From contig QKYT01000408.1 in NCBI GenBank assembly GCA_003550305.1, forward strand, positions 42,450 to 106,449: a stretch of 64,000 nucleotides of DNA, read 5' to 3'. The position numbers and the translations under genes were made by a program. Position 1 is the stretch's first letter. The number at the start of each line of letters is the position of its first letter. Below the pieces are notes generated by a model. The model did no database searches. It saw only the letters and a list, made by a program, of their open reading frames with translations, and was not told the DNA's origin. Of the stretch, positions 46,538 to 58,587 are shown piece after piece. The stretch comes from Glomus cerebriforme (lineage: Eukaryota; Glomeromycota; Glomeromycetes; Glomerales; Glomeraceae).

Positions 46538-46889
46538 TTAATTTTTATTTCTTTTATGATAATTTGGAGTTGGATTGTTGTAACGTTTTCCTTTAATTGA
46601 TGTTCTCTTGCGTAATAATATAGATTTATTAGTTCCTGAAAATTCGGTTGGAATATTTCTGGCTACCATACTAAAAAAAATTTATTATTTAAATTAATAT
46701 TATAAAATTTCAAAAAAGAATAAAAAAAAAAGATAATAAAATAAATTATATTTTTGCTTACAGTAATACATTCTCACGAGCATTTATATTTCTACGCTTC
46801 TTTGTAGCGGACTCAACAGGAGAATTGGAAACGAAATTTACAAGTAAAACAACAAAGACTAAAAGCATAATCCAAGAAAGTCGTGCCAT
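46538..46889 (-). CDS. Small secreted basic peptide precursor with dibasic cleavage sites
   Basis: Two exons (46889-46762 and 46670-46538) give 86 residues. Residues 1-20 or so (MARLSWIMLLVFVVLLVNFV) are a classical signal peptide, followed by SNSPVESA. The mature part is Lys/Arg/Asn-rich with a KKRR cluster (30-33), RKR in SILLRKRTS, and GKR before YNNPTPNYHKRNKN. These are the type of basic sites cut by the Golgi protease Kex2, so the product may be processed into short peptides. The exon junction falls inside a Leu codon, and both splice sites fit. Such short secreted proteins are the usual source of signals or effectors in mycorrhizal fungi; none can be claimed here. There is no cysteine. 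Confidence 0.7.
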
Positions 46890-48586
46890 TTTATCTATTA
46901 TAGACGAGCTTTTATAAAAAAAAAATTCTAAATTTTATTTTCTAGTTTTCGTGAAAAAAAAAATGGAAAAGAGTTTAGGACAAGGGATTAAGAGTAAAAA
47001 AAAATGAAAGATAGTTCTGCACTGCAGATTAAAAGAGGATTGTCTCTTGTCGATGTTGAAGGGAATCGTATACAGAAATGGGTGAATTAAGAATAATGGT
47101 CTTTATATACATTTTTTTGTTTTGTTTCGAGCTATACCAGATTTGAGATATTGTAAATGAATAAAAATTTGAAATATTACACAGCATACGATTTACGTAA
47201 TGTTACCAGACTTTTACTTATTTTGAATTGCATGTTTTTAACTATTAACCAGCAACAAATATTTAGATAAATTTTTAAACATTAATATGTACAAACTAAA
47301 AGTAACTCAAATAAGAATGTTGATTTTTTTTTTTTTTCTCAATGATAAAAAAAGATAAACCATAACTATCTCATATATTTGAAACGATTAAATAAACATA
47401 AAAAGCAATCATTTTTACAAATAGGGTCTAATGCTAATAAGAGTATTAAACCAATAATATACAAAATAAAATAGTCAATTTTAGTCAATTTTAGTCAAAA
47501 TATTTCACTCTAATACATTTTTTTTTTTCGTATTCAATAATTTAATATATAAATTTGATTAAAATTTACTTTTTATTAAAGAAAATTGGAGTTAAAGAGT
47601 TAAAGAATCCTTGAATCGTTAAGATTAAAATAAAAAATATATATTTGATTAGATATGAATTTAATTGTAGAACTGCGGACTTTAGAAAGCATGTGATAAT
47701 GTTTCCTAATAATATTCTAGAAGGAAAAATTATTTTTAAAACAAGCAACCCCGCGTTTGATGTCTATATTTAAATTTTTAATTTTTTTGCGGTTACCGTA
47801 ACTCCGATTTTTTTTAGATTAAATTTTTGATGGGATCATTTCACAAAATTATATTCATTCATTATATCACTATAATCATTTATTATATAAATATGGCAAA
47901 AAATTTTTTTTAAAAAAATTTTCATTAAAAAGTAGTTATCCACATTCAAATTGTAAAATTATTATGGAATAGAATAAAACACAATAAATAAATTATATAC
48001 TTATAAATCAAAAGTTCAAAAAGGGAATAATAAAACAATATTACTGGTTTTTTAAATTTCATTATTTTTATTTTCGGCCGTTTAATATTTAATAACTCCC
48101 CTTAGCTTTTCTAGGAAAACTATGAAATTTTGATATTAAAAATGATTCTATATAACGTATTTTTTTAATTACATTAATCAACTAGCCTAAAAACGTAATA
48201 TGGCTATTAACCTTTCTTATTTAGTTAATCAAAAGAAGCTATAATATAAAAGAAAAAAAAACTTTGAATTAACAAAGTTCTGCCCGAACGTTATACATTT
48301 GTGGAACAAAATTGGACCTGTGTCACACTGGTCACGCTTTTAAATGTACCATAAACAACGATGAATTGGGTTTCTTATCTAAATCTGTCATAATAATAAC
48401 TAAGTTCGAAATTGTATTACAAATAATGTTCTTTTTTGAAACATTTTTTCAAACATCTGGTTGGTGGGGAAACAAAAATTTGGTAAGAAAAGAACATAAT
48501 AAAATTATATAATGACAGAATATTTCAATTTTTTTGAATCTATTTCATAATTTTACTCTGGCTCTTTTAAAAAATTTCAATCTTTA
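46890..48586. other. Intergenic AT-rich region
   Basis: It separates the divergent secreted-peptide and 949-residue membrane-protein genes and so contains both promoters. Short frames at 47566-47748 and 48312-48512 lack ATG starts and look fortuitous. Confidence 0.45.
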
Positions 48587-51500
48587 ATGCTATTCGTCAT
48601 GATAAAGAAGTCCTTTATCTGCTGTTTAGTAATCAATCTTTTATTCTACTGTTGTTTTTTCGTCTCATCCGAAGATATAGCATACACTTATGTAGAACCG
48701 ATTGAAAATCTTGTATTCCTTGATACTGTCGCAAATTCAGATGGAACTATGATGGTGTGGATGGTCGCTGAAAATAAAACATTCTCATCAGATGAATCTA
48801 ATACATGTATATTACCCGAATTTCATCTACGATTAATAGACAAGATAGGGAAAATCACATATATAGATCTTCATTACCCTTTCCCCACACAAGCAATTTG
48901 TCCCGAACAAATGGAGTTTTTCCCTTTAACATTTAACTATATATTAATAACTTTTCTAAAATCAACAAATGATAATGGTATTGGTCAAAAATACGGCTTA
49001 TTAATTAATTATAACGGTGAACCTATAAGGTAAATTTAAAATTAAAGGTCCAACTAATTATGGTTTATTGGATTTTTCATTTATAAGGATGATCAATTAA
49101 TAAATATTCTTTTTTTATAGTGAAATCTTTTTAGGAAATTATGTCGGGACCACTACACGCAGTTTAGTCCCCGAAAAAGGTTTTGTTCATATTGAAAAAC
49201 CAAACCAAGAAGGTGTAGTAATGTGGAAATGGTTTAGCGCTCCGTAAGCATTATGAATTAACTGAAAATATTTCTTTAAAAAAAAAAGTTTAATCTTACC
49301 ATTTTTTTTTAAAAAAAAATTAGAGATGCTATAACAGGACAAGTGGCACAAATTGGAAGTGGCGAATTTGATACACGCATAGGTCTAACAAATTATAGTT
49401 TAATAACTAGTACTCCTTTTAATTTAATAGATGGAGGTATTGGATACTTATTTATTTTAAGATATGATGGAAATGAGGAATTAACAAAACTGACAGATCC
49501 AAACTTTCAGTTCTGGAGAATTTATGTATCATTTTTGAAAGATGGAACAGATACACCTTCGATACCCTCTCTCGTTTACCAAACCACCAAGAATTTAAAT
49601 AACATAGAAGTCAAATCACCATGTTCAACGTTGTATTATGGTGATGGATATGTATGTATTTTATCATTGAATAATACGATTAAAGGGAAAAAAAAAATCT
49701 ATACCGAGATAAATCATTATCAATTAGGATTTTTATCAACCGGAGCTTTTGTACGCTTAGATCGCTTAGATATAATTCCTAAAAATGCCTCAGATTTTAT
49801 TGTGTCTAGTTTATTTTATGGAGGATTTGCTGTGCAAAACTTTTATGATAATACAAATGCAAATGATGGTTATATTTTAGATGATTCTGGAAAGTTCGTA
49901 CAAGATTGGGGATCTTTTGGTCCAGATTTTGTTCATACTACTAAATATCGGAGAAATAATACTATTTATGGAATAACGGCCCAGCAAGGTCAAAAATTTG
50001 ATGTTTTATTAAAATCTTTACTAAGGCTAAATAATAATGGTAAATTTTTTTAAAAAATTTTTTTTTTTTTTTTTTTTTATTTTCTTTAAAAAAAATAAAT
50101 AATTATCTTCTAAAACAAATTTATAGGACTTGAATATGAAAATCCAATAATTCAGTCAACAAAGCCAGCGATCGGCGAAGTTATTGATTCTTCTATTGAA
50201 GAAATTATAGTTGTATATAACATCCCAGTGAGATTATCTTCTGCAAATGTTTCAATATTTCAAAAAAGTGGAGAAAAATATGAACCGGATTTATTGCGAC
50301 AAACAATTTCAGGAGATTCTAGATTATGTTTCGTTGGAAATGATAATTTCACTGTACATATTCCAGTTTTTGGAAGCACGTTTAGTCAGTCAAACGCTTC
50401 TTATTATATTACGATCGATAATGATTTTGTCATGTCTCAAAAGATAAATGAACCCTTAATAGGTATTCCCGAAAATATTTGGATGTTTTCAACAGGTATT
50501 TATTTTATTTTACAAATTAAATACAAGGTGTATCATACACGGATCTTGTGGTTGTTTAGAGAGATTATGAACGGATTATTTGTCACAAACAGATTTTTTT
50601 TTCTGTAAAAAATAATCTGTTTGTTTCTCTTTATATACCACAATCGTGTTTGTAACACCATACAAAATGTCTCTGAAAAATTTATGAGAATTAAAAAAAA
50701 ATTTTAATATTTTTACTATATCTTAGATCCCTCGTTTAAAAAAGAACAACATTCAGATTCAGTAACGGGAGCACTTCGATTGAATGAAGAAGGAAGTTCA
50801 ATATTTCTACAAACAGATAATCAATCTGGATTCATTAAGAATTTGTTTCAAGAACTTTCTAATATAATTCCGGTAAACAATCAAAGGCTAACATCAAATG
50901 GAAGATGGCAATATGATCCTACTGCTCCAAAAAAAGTACTATTATCTTTTAATATAAATGAGGCGAAAGATGATGCGACCGAACAAAGTTCTTTAACGAT
51001 ATATGATCATTTAAATACATTGATTGCGCAAAAAGACTATACAGCATTATCAAATAGTAATTATACATATTTTATTGATGATAGCAGAATGACTCGTAAG
51101 TATTATTATGTATTATTATCATTAATATTTATCCGTTACCATATAAATAATAATCATTAATTAATTCAAATCATTTTATTATACAGAAAATTATTTTGAA
51201 AAATTCTTTCCTCTATTTATGATATATATAATATGTGTAATAATACTTATAATATTATATGCTATCGCGCGTCAAAAAAATTCAGGAGGAAAAAATTTTG
51301 CAATATTTGGAACCGCTTTTTTAATACAAGATTTTGTGGTGGATTTACTATTCACATTGTTATATGTTAAAAATGTTCCATTTTTAATCATTCCAAAGTA
51401 AGTAATTTTTTGCATATATAAAATTCTTAATTTATTTCAACGATTTGATTTACTAATTTTCTTGTATAATTATTTAGTATGATATTCTTTGTTATACCTA

Positions 51501-52096
51501 TTATATTCAATTGTATAATGGCTTTAAATATTTTTATAATTGAAATAACTCAGAGTCAATCATTCGTTGCTTGGTTTGTACAGTATCCGGCATTGTCATC
51601 AATATTTACATTACTTGCAGCCGTCGATATACAAGTGTTAGAAACCCTATCATCAGGATTATTTGGTCTCAAGATATTTTCAGCTCCAATAACTCCTAGA
51701 TCAAAAAAATATATGCTTTGGGTTAGCATTGCAAACGTTTTTATTGAAGATGTACCTCAACTGATTATACAGATATTATATTATCAACACGTTGTAACAT
51801 ATGATATAAATCCATCTATCGGTCTCATTACTAATGGATTGATTATAACAAACAAATTACTTTTAAGATCTTATGATGCATTAGTCAGATGCCATAAGCA
51901 TAATAAAATTAGAAATTCACGACATATATCTGTTGATTCTATAAAATCATTAAAGTCGAATATTGAGAGTTCAAACGAAAAAAAGATTGAAGAAGAGGAG
52001 GAAAAAGATCTTACCGATAACGCATCTTTTGAGAGTAATTCAGGTGACAGGCATATAAGTTATAATAGTTCTACAGGTTTTTTAAATAAGCAATAA
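48587..52096 (+). CDS. Large secreted/extracellular-domain protein with C-terminal membrane helices
   Basis: Seven exons: 48587-49029, 49121-49243, 49324-50039, 50127-50495, 50727-51095, 51187-51397, 51478-52096; 949 residues. The ATG at 48599 is an equally good start. A signal peptide (SFICCLVINLLFYCCFFVSS) leads into about 650 residues of extracellular beta-rich sequence, with repeated strand pairs, NxT/S sites and few cysteines. It may be a propeller followed by an Ig-like domain near SSIEEIIVVYNIPVRLSSAN. From about residue 680 come several helices (FPLFMIYIICVIILIILYAI, FLIQDFVVDLLFTLLYV, FFVIPIIFNCIMALNIFII), then NVFIEDVPQLIIQILYYQ, and an acidic Ser-rich cytosolic tail. The EDVPQLIIQ motif recalls XK-related proteins, but only weakly. 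It is probably a surface receptor or sensor. Function unknown; family not named. Confidence 0.8.
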
Positions 52097-54137
52097 ATTA
52101 ATAGAATGTAAATTATATATTATTTAATTCACTTACAAAAAAAATTTAATAATAATTTCAATAATAATAAAATTAACTACGTCATAAAAAAATATATTTA
52201 TTTCGTTTCTCTTGTCGGGAATTTTTGTTGATCCATAAAAAATTTTTGTGTAATGTAAATCTTGCATGATTTATTAGATTAATTTGGATTATCGAAATTT
52301 TTCTTGTATCCTACATATGTTTAAGGGGATTATTTTTTTGTTATTCAACATGAAACATAATGATAATGTGGCGATTGAGTTAAATAACAATGATTAATTA
52401 TGATAATTTTGTGAAAATGAAATGGAAAAAGATTTTTCTTTTTCTACGCCGATAAATAAGCCAAATAAATGAACGTGGTGTTCCATGTGAAAAGATTGTA
52501 AATATTTAATTTTTAATTCATTTCTCTTCTTGCTAATTTTTAGAAATGTAAGATTGCAATTTTTAAAATTTTCCAGGAGATCCAAATTGCCAATATTGGA
52601 GAATATACTTGAGATGGGAAAAATTTTTTATATGTTAAAGAGTAGTGCTGCTGCATGCTTCGAATTAATTAAACAAAAATCAACACAAATGCAACGTTTA
52701 AATGACAATGAAGTTTCCGTACAACCATTCCTTTTCATGATCAAATTTATGGTAATAACACTATCAAAATTTAAATTTCTTTTGATCCTTATTAAGAATA
52801 GATCAATCCAATTAATAAGACACATTCCAACTTTGGTATTTTTGTATCGATAATATTAGGTATTAACGGAAATGTGAGACTTTTGTAACGGATAACTTCA
52901 TTTTTTTTTTGTATCTAATATATACTTTATATTCTTTCAGAATATGATTCCAAAATAAATAAATAATGTATAGTCTTGATTTGTGATAACCAATTTTCGG
53001 TCTTCGCCCGAATCTTAACGTGAAGTCGTGAACCTAATGCTCTAGAAGCGAATAATTACCTTATTGAACGAAATATCATGAATATTTACGAGTTGATTGA
53101 AATGAAAAGTTATACTACACTTTCATAATAATAATAATAATAATAATTCTTTAATTAATGATATAAAATTACTTATAATATTTATTATCTGAAAAATCTT
53201 TATTATAGCCGATTCGGATTCTCAGATTCTTATAACATTACACGATCGATGAAAAATTTTTTACAATAATCAGAATTACTCAATTTTATAATACACTGTA
53301 TTTGGCTTTTCTATTATTAAAATTCCACAGGATTAAGTATACAATATATGCTTTCTCTTCTTTTTTTTTTACACTATTTGTTTATCTTTGCTTTAATATC
53401 CTAGGATTCCTCAATATGTTCCTAATCCGTTCATCAACATCCGAATGTAGCGCGTGAAGCTTTTTGTCATTTAATTATATCGTTATGGCGTAGAATATTA
53501 TTACACGTAACATTATATATTATTATCATAATTTATCAGATATTTTATCATAAGTTTTATCAATATTAAAGCTCTATTGATACGTTTATCGTCGACTCAA
53601 CTGCTGGTTGAACCGTTTAATTTTGATTATCGAAACTGGTAAATTTTTTTTAAACCGTAAAACGTAAATCACTACCTTAATTAATGTCTTTCTCATAAAG
53701 GTTGACCGTTAAATTTCACAGTTTATTACAATTTGTAATTTAAAATTTTCTTTTTTGGATAGTCATTTAAATTTAATTTAGTTGTGTCAAGTAAATAATA
53801 ATAATAAAGCTATCCTCAACGATTTAACTATCGTAAATTACATTTGTGATACGGTTATACATATTTCAGATATTAAACCGTTATCTTTTAAATATTCGTG
53901 AAAAAAACCTTGTAATAAAATTTTGAAATGTCATCCAAACAAACAATAGGTTCTAGGATACGAAAACAATACATTTTTAATTATTTGTTTCTCAATCCAA
54001 AATATAAATATAAATACTTGGCTTAAAGACTCTTTTAAACAGTTAACGGGTTCTTTCAATCTCTCGTGTCAAAATCAAAAACTTTAAATATACAATTCAA
54101 ATTTCTTATTTTTCTCTTTATTTATCTCTCATATACA
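52097..54137. other. Intergenic region with a possible coding relic
   Basis: Near 52530-52853 a plus-strand stretch (AAACFELIKQKSTQMQRLND) looks protein-like but has neither a clear ATG context nor a recognisable family. A trinucleotide tract lies at 53125-53147. The rest is AT-rich. Confidence 0.4.
53125..53147. repeat. (ATA)n microsatellite
   Basis: Seven or so uninterrupted copies of the ATA unit. A simple repeat with no sign of function. Confidence 0.8.
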
Positions 54138-54443
54138 ATGAGTCAACTAATTATAATTCAACATTTAATTCGAAATCAAACTCAAAGTTTACCTCTTCCT
54201 GTAACACCATGGGATTTTGTCCCTAAAATAAAAACTAAAAAGATAGAAAAAAAACCTCATTCATTTCAAGTATATCGACTTGCATGTATCAGATTGATGC
54301 AATTTCTTAATATTCCGTACTCAATAATATTTATTAGCAAACTTTACAGTGAAGAAAATGAACGCGTTATAAATACTTGTCAAATCATTGCGAACGAAGC
54401 ATATGACATAATGAGATTGGATAAAACTATATCTATTCGATAA
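54138..54443 (+). CDS. Short protein with a degenerate HMG-box-like region
   Basis: The frame from the ATG at 54138 gives 101 residues beginning MSQLIIIQHLIRNQTQSLPL. Residues 40-95 or so read KKPHSFQVYRLACIRLMQFL ... ISKLYSEENERVINTCQIIA NEAYDI. The order (Lys/Arg-Pro-x-Ser/Asn-Phe-x-x-Tyr-Arg, then Ile-Ser-Lys-x-Tyr, then a final helix) is that of MATA-type HMG boxes, the DNA-binding module greatly expanded in R. irregularis. The usual central Trp is replaced by Tyr/Glu here. It may be a transcription factor of this family or a diverged, possibly non-functional copy. Codons upstream of the ATG stay open but have no better start. Confidence 0.5.
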   Translation: MSQLIIIQHLIRNQTQSLPLPVTPWDFVPKIKTKKIEKKPHSFQVYRLACIRLMQFLNIPYSIIFISKLYSEENERVINTCQIIANEAYDIMRLDKTISIR

Positions 54444-55458
54444 CATGGATGATGAATTTTATAACAAAAGGTGAATGGAGGGTTTATGTTCTAAGAGTTG
54501 AAAGTTTTCATGTGATGAATTATTTATTTTTTCTTTTTTATAAATTATTATAAATTATAAAATATAAATATTAATAAATATTAATCTTCAAAGAATTGGT
54601 TCAAAAAAAAAAAATAATCTACCCAATCAAATTTCGCGATTGACAAAAGCACGTGATTGCCCAAACGAAGAGTCAAAATTTTCTTTAACATAACAGATAA
54701 CCCATAATGATCTTCCTGCTATAGTTGAAGGGGTATATATGCCGAATTTTCTTGCCAGTAGTTGTTATCAGTTGTTACTAGTGTCACTAGTTCCAGTTGA
54801 TCAATTTGTCCCTGATAAATACAAAATCTTTCAAACCAAATAAATTGTATTGCCTAAATAATATAAAATTGTTTTCTTCACTTTCTAAATACCGTACATA
54901 TATGGGTTGTTTTTTTATAAATCGATTGGAAATTGATTATCGATACCTGATGTTAATTCGCTCGTTTAAATTATTTGTTTAATGTTTGTAAAAAGATTGA
55001 AGCCTTTACAAAATCTAGAGGGAAATTTAGACATGTCAAAAATTGAGAGGGTAACATTGAATAATGACCTATTCACAAAATGTAAAAATCTCACGTACCA
55101 TTATAATTGACCAATCTCTCTCCTTCTACGCTCCAAGATTCTACGACTATTTAATAACGTTCGTTATATACTGTACAAATTCTAGTAAATTATAAGATCC
55201 TTCGCTCTGTATTAACTATTAATGGACACGCATTTAATTAAGAATAAAGTTTTTTTGATATTAATATTCCTTTAAAAAAATTAATAAAAAAAAATTTAAA
55301 AAAGCTATTTACACATTAAACACATTAAATACTGAAAATGTAAATCAATATTTTATTTATATGAGAAAATAGAAAAAATAAATATACATATACCCACTAC
55401 TTAATTATAAACAAGTAACTAAGTAACTATACAAGAAAAAATTTACTAAAAATAATCC
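54444..55458. other. Intergenic AT-rich region
   Basis: It lies between the convergent HMG-like and F-box genes. Low-complexity AT-rich sequence, a TTGTTATCAGTTGTTACTAG-type short repetition near 54765, and no gene. Confidence 0.45.
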
Positions 55459-56737
55459 TCACGATAAAATTTCATCCTCCTCGTCATCATAATCATCTAG
55501 ATTATTATCATAATCAAAATAATTTGAATTATAAACATGATTAAACCCATTAAAGTTACCAATAGTATAACCTGGATTATAAGATTGAAGATAACCTTGA
55601 TTAAGGAGGGAATTATAGTTAAGGTTAATATTAAAATCTTGATCATAATTTTGATCAATATCTGCTTCTTCTTCATCAACATCAACCTCAACATCAATAA
55701 TAATATCATCATCTTTTTCGGGCTTACTAACAGCAAATTGTGACCAATAATGATTACGGTCTTGTACTTGATAATCTTTAATCTTATCTGAATATATTTT
55801 TAATTCTTTACTTTTATTTTCAATCCATCCTTTCCTTTGACCTTCTGGTAAAGAATTATACTCGTTTTCTATTTTTTCAACATTTTGAATAAAATAATAC
55901 TTATGACAGTTCCGGTTACCAATATTATCATTAAGATATCCGAGGTATTCCGTATGTGGAATACAACCTTTAAGGTGGTAAGGGAAAGCTAAAGATCTCT
56001 TTACGCTTCTAAAATTTTTTTAAGAAAAAAAAAAAATTTTAGAATAAGGGAACTTTTTTTTAATCACAAAAATATATATATATATTTATGTTACTTACAT
56101 TTCTTCTATAATATATTCATCAGTCGACATACAATGATCACAACAATTGATTTTAACCAACCATTTATCGAAAGAAGTTTTTTCATATGGTTCATTACAA
56201 AATTGACAAGTTTTTGTTGCTAAAGTGATCCAAATATATTGTTGTTCGCACATTCCATCAGGTGGCGGTAATTTTGGATATTCGGGATAATGTACCAACC
56301 TACAATTTTTCCAAATTGATTGAGTAAATTCTGATTTAGACCAAAGTAAATCTCTAAAAAACTTTGATACACTTGAAAGAGTATATAAATCCGTGAATAA
56401 AAGGTAACTAAATATTTGCAAATAAATTTCCGTGGGTAAATTAATTATTGATACAGGAGCCTTAATCGAATATAGTTGTACTTGATTTTCTTTGTGGGAT
56501 ATTTCTTCTTGTTCTATTTGTTCTGTTTGTTCTGTTGAAGAAATAATATTTAAAGTAGGTTCATTTTTCTCATTATTCCCTTTTCGTCTTTTCTAAAATA
56601 AAATTTTTATTTTCAAGGATGAAACGATTAATGCTGATTGAAAAAAATTAAGTAAAAATTAACTAACATACAATCTTTGGAATCCATGACCGCTTTTTAA
56701 CTTTCAAGCCGGTTAATATTTTAAAACGAGAAGACAT
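55459..56737 (-). CDS. F-box protein with a possible zinc knuckle and acidic, Asn/Tyr-rich tail
   Basis: Three exons: 56737-56672, 56592-56099, 56008-55459; 369 residues. An N-terminal basic stretch (KVKKRSWIPKIKRRKG) may be a nuclear signal. Residues 72-106 or so are an F-box (INLPTEIYLQIFSYLLF, then DLYTLSSVSKFFRDLLW). A pair of Cys motifs follows, CQFC at 151-154 and CCDHC at 172-176, as in a small zinc-binding site. The C-terminal part includes ENEYNSLPEGQRKGWIENKS, then a run of Asp/Glu (DVEVDVDEEEADID), then an Asn/Tyr-rich tail. It is probably the substrate-binding subunit of an SCF ubiquitin ligase; target unknown. The frame stays open across all three exons. Confidence 0.8.
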
Positions 56738-58587
56738 CTTTTTTTTTTTGTGTATAATACAGTCGATATAATGTTAATAAATGTTAAATATCGAGAGAAG
56801 TTTATGGTTTATCTACTATTTCTATGAAACTTGGATAGATTAATAGATTTGACCAAAGTAAGTTGTAAAAAAAACAATGAATTAAAGAAATGATAAACAT
56901 TTATGTCTCTTATATATCGAAATAAAGAAGTCACCTTTCTTTTTAAGACCTTCATTTTTTTTTAATGCATAAACAAATCAGGTCTCTCAAAAAAAATCCA
57001 GTATGTAAACAAGATATAACTGCGGCATCGTGTAATTGTGTAATTACGGTTAGTCAATTCTAGGTATTAGCAAGTACATCAATACTACGGAATTCCGTTG
57101 TAATCCGACACAAAACATTTAAAATATAACTTTTCAGTGTATAAACTACGTAATATCTAAATATACCGTTATATTTTCTAATTAAATACCTCATTATTTG
57201 TGTGCATATTTTTTATAAATAGTTACTTTTTATAAATACGTATTTGGCTTGGACAAATTAAATTTTTATAAAAAAAAAAAAGGGTTCGAGATAATTAAAG
57301 TAGGTTGATTGAACATCATCAGCTTTTTTTTCTAATAAACATTACCTAAAAAGGTTTAGTCATACAATCTTAACGAGAAAAAATTAATCTCGCCGCACAG
57401 TTCAATTTTGTGACACGTTACTTTATTGGCATTTATTGCATATTTTCCTTCATTAGACTCGTCGTACACATGTCGCACGCCAATTTCTTTTATTTTTTTT
57501 CCAAAACAAAATCCGTAATTTTCCCGACGTATTGTTACTTACCAAACAAAATTCTTCACATGTAAAAGATATCACCTCGAATTTTTTTTTTTCAAAGAAA
57601 AGGTTTATGTGATAAAATTTTAACCATTCTGGGCATTTTTCTATTTGATTAAAAATATTCTTTTTTCATCTACACATTGAAATTCTTTATTACGTCTAAA
57701 TGTACTTGGCTAGTGATGAGATCTTTTTGTCGTACAGAGTGTTTGCAAATGAGGAAACAAAGAATACCCTCACATGTTAATAATGCCAAAATTTTGTTGT
57801 AATTAAAATTGCCTAGCTATTATGTAAATACCGATATTTTTCATACAGTATTGGCAAATGAGAAAAACAATCAATCACATTATAAATGACAAAGAATTTG
57901 AAATTTCGACTAAAAATCTAATTGTTATATTTTCGTTGTTTAATGACGCGCCCAAATGGATGATATACATGATAATCATATATTAAAGTTCTTGTTTATT
58001 TATTGATTATATAATCATGCATATTATTCTCATTTCTTATTATGGATGTTATATTTTACGTGGTGAATTATTATTTCATGGTAATGTGTTGTACGATGGT
58101 AAACCAAGAATCAAGTTATGGCGAGGAGTTTAATAAAATACTATATTATATGCCTATATTTGATCTAATAATATTCTTTAAATTCGACATTGTAAGATGC
58201 TGAATCATTTCTTTTAAAAGAAAGTTATTCATTGAAAAATTAATGTAGTGATATGAAATGACATTAGTGATATGTCACAATTGTCACATTAAAAAGAATT
58301 AATTACATCAGCAAATTTTCAGGTTATCAGGACCCCAATAATCATATGAATAACCTCTTTTTAAAGGATTATTTATTTTGTGTAGTAACCAATAATCACT
58401 TAAAGTTAGTGGTCAAAATTCAGCAATATTTTCATGATTACGTGATGCGGGATGAGTCAAGGTGCTAATATTACAATTATTGTAAATATGTATTGTTATC
58501 TTAAGATAATACAAATTTCATACTGGAACAATTTCTGATTTATTTATTATATTAACGGTAGAGTATAAATATAAATAAATTATTGTA
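56738..58587. other. Intergenic region between same-strand genes
   Basis: It holds the promoter of the F-box gene and the 3' flank of the dehydrogenase gene. AT-rich. No open frame, repeat or RNA gene was recognised. Confidence 0.45.

Noticed and set aside
40176..46889. Peptide precursor and seven-helix receptor as a ligand-receptor pair
   Set aside because: They are only moderately close, with no sequence evidence of interaction; proximity alone does not support it.
47566..47748. 60-codon hydrophobic frame on the minus strand
   Set aside because: No ATG start, AT-driven composition, no homologue recognised.
48312..48512. 66-codon plus frame upstream of the 949-residue protein gene
   Set aside because: No ATG start; no splice junction joins it in frame to the next gene, whose own signal peptide gives a clear start.
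52530..52853. 107-codon plus frame with some protein-like character
   Set aside because: The antisense frame is equally long and no motif is recognised; kept only as a note in the intergenic entry.
55497..55743. Ile/Leu/Met-rich frames on both strands inside the last exon of the F-box gene
   Set aside because: They are shadows of the Asn/Asp-rich tail in other frames.
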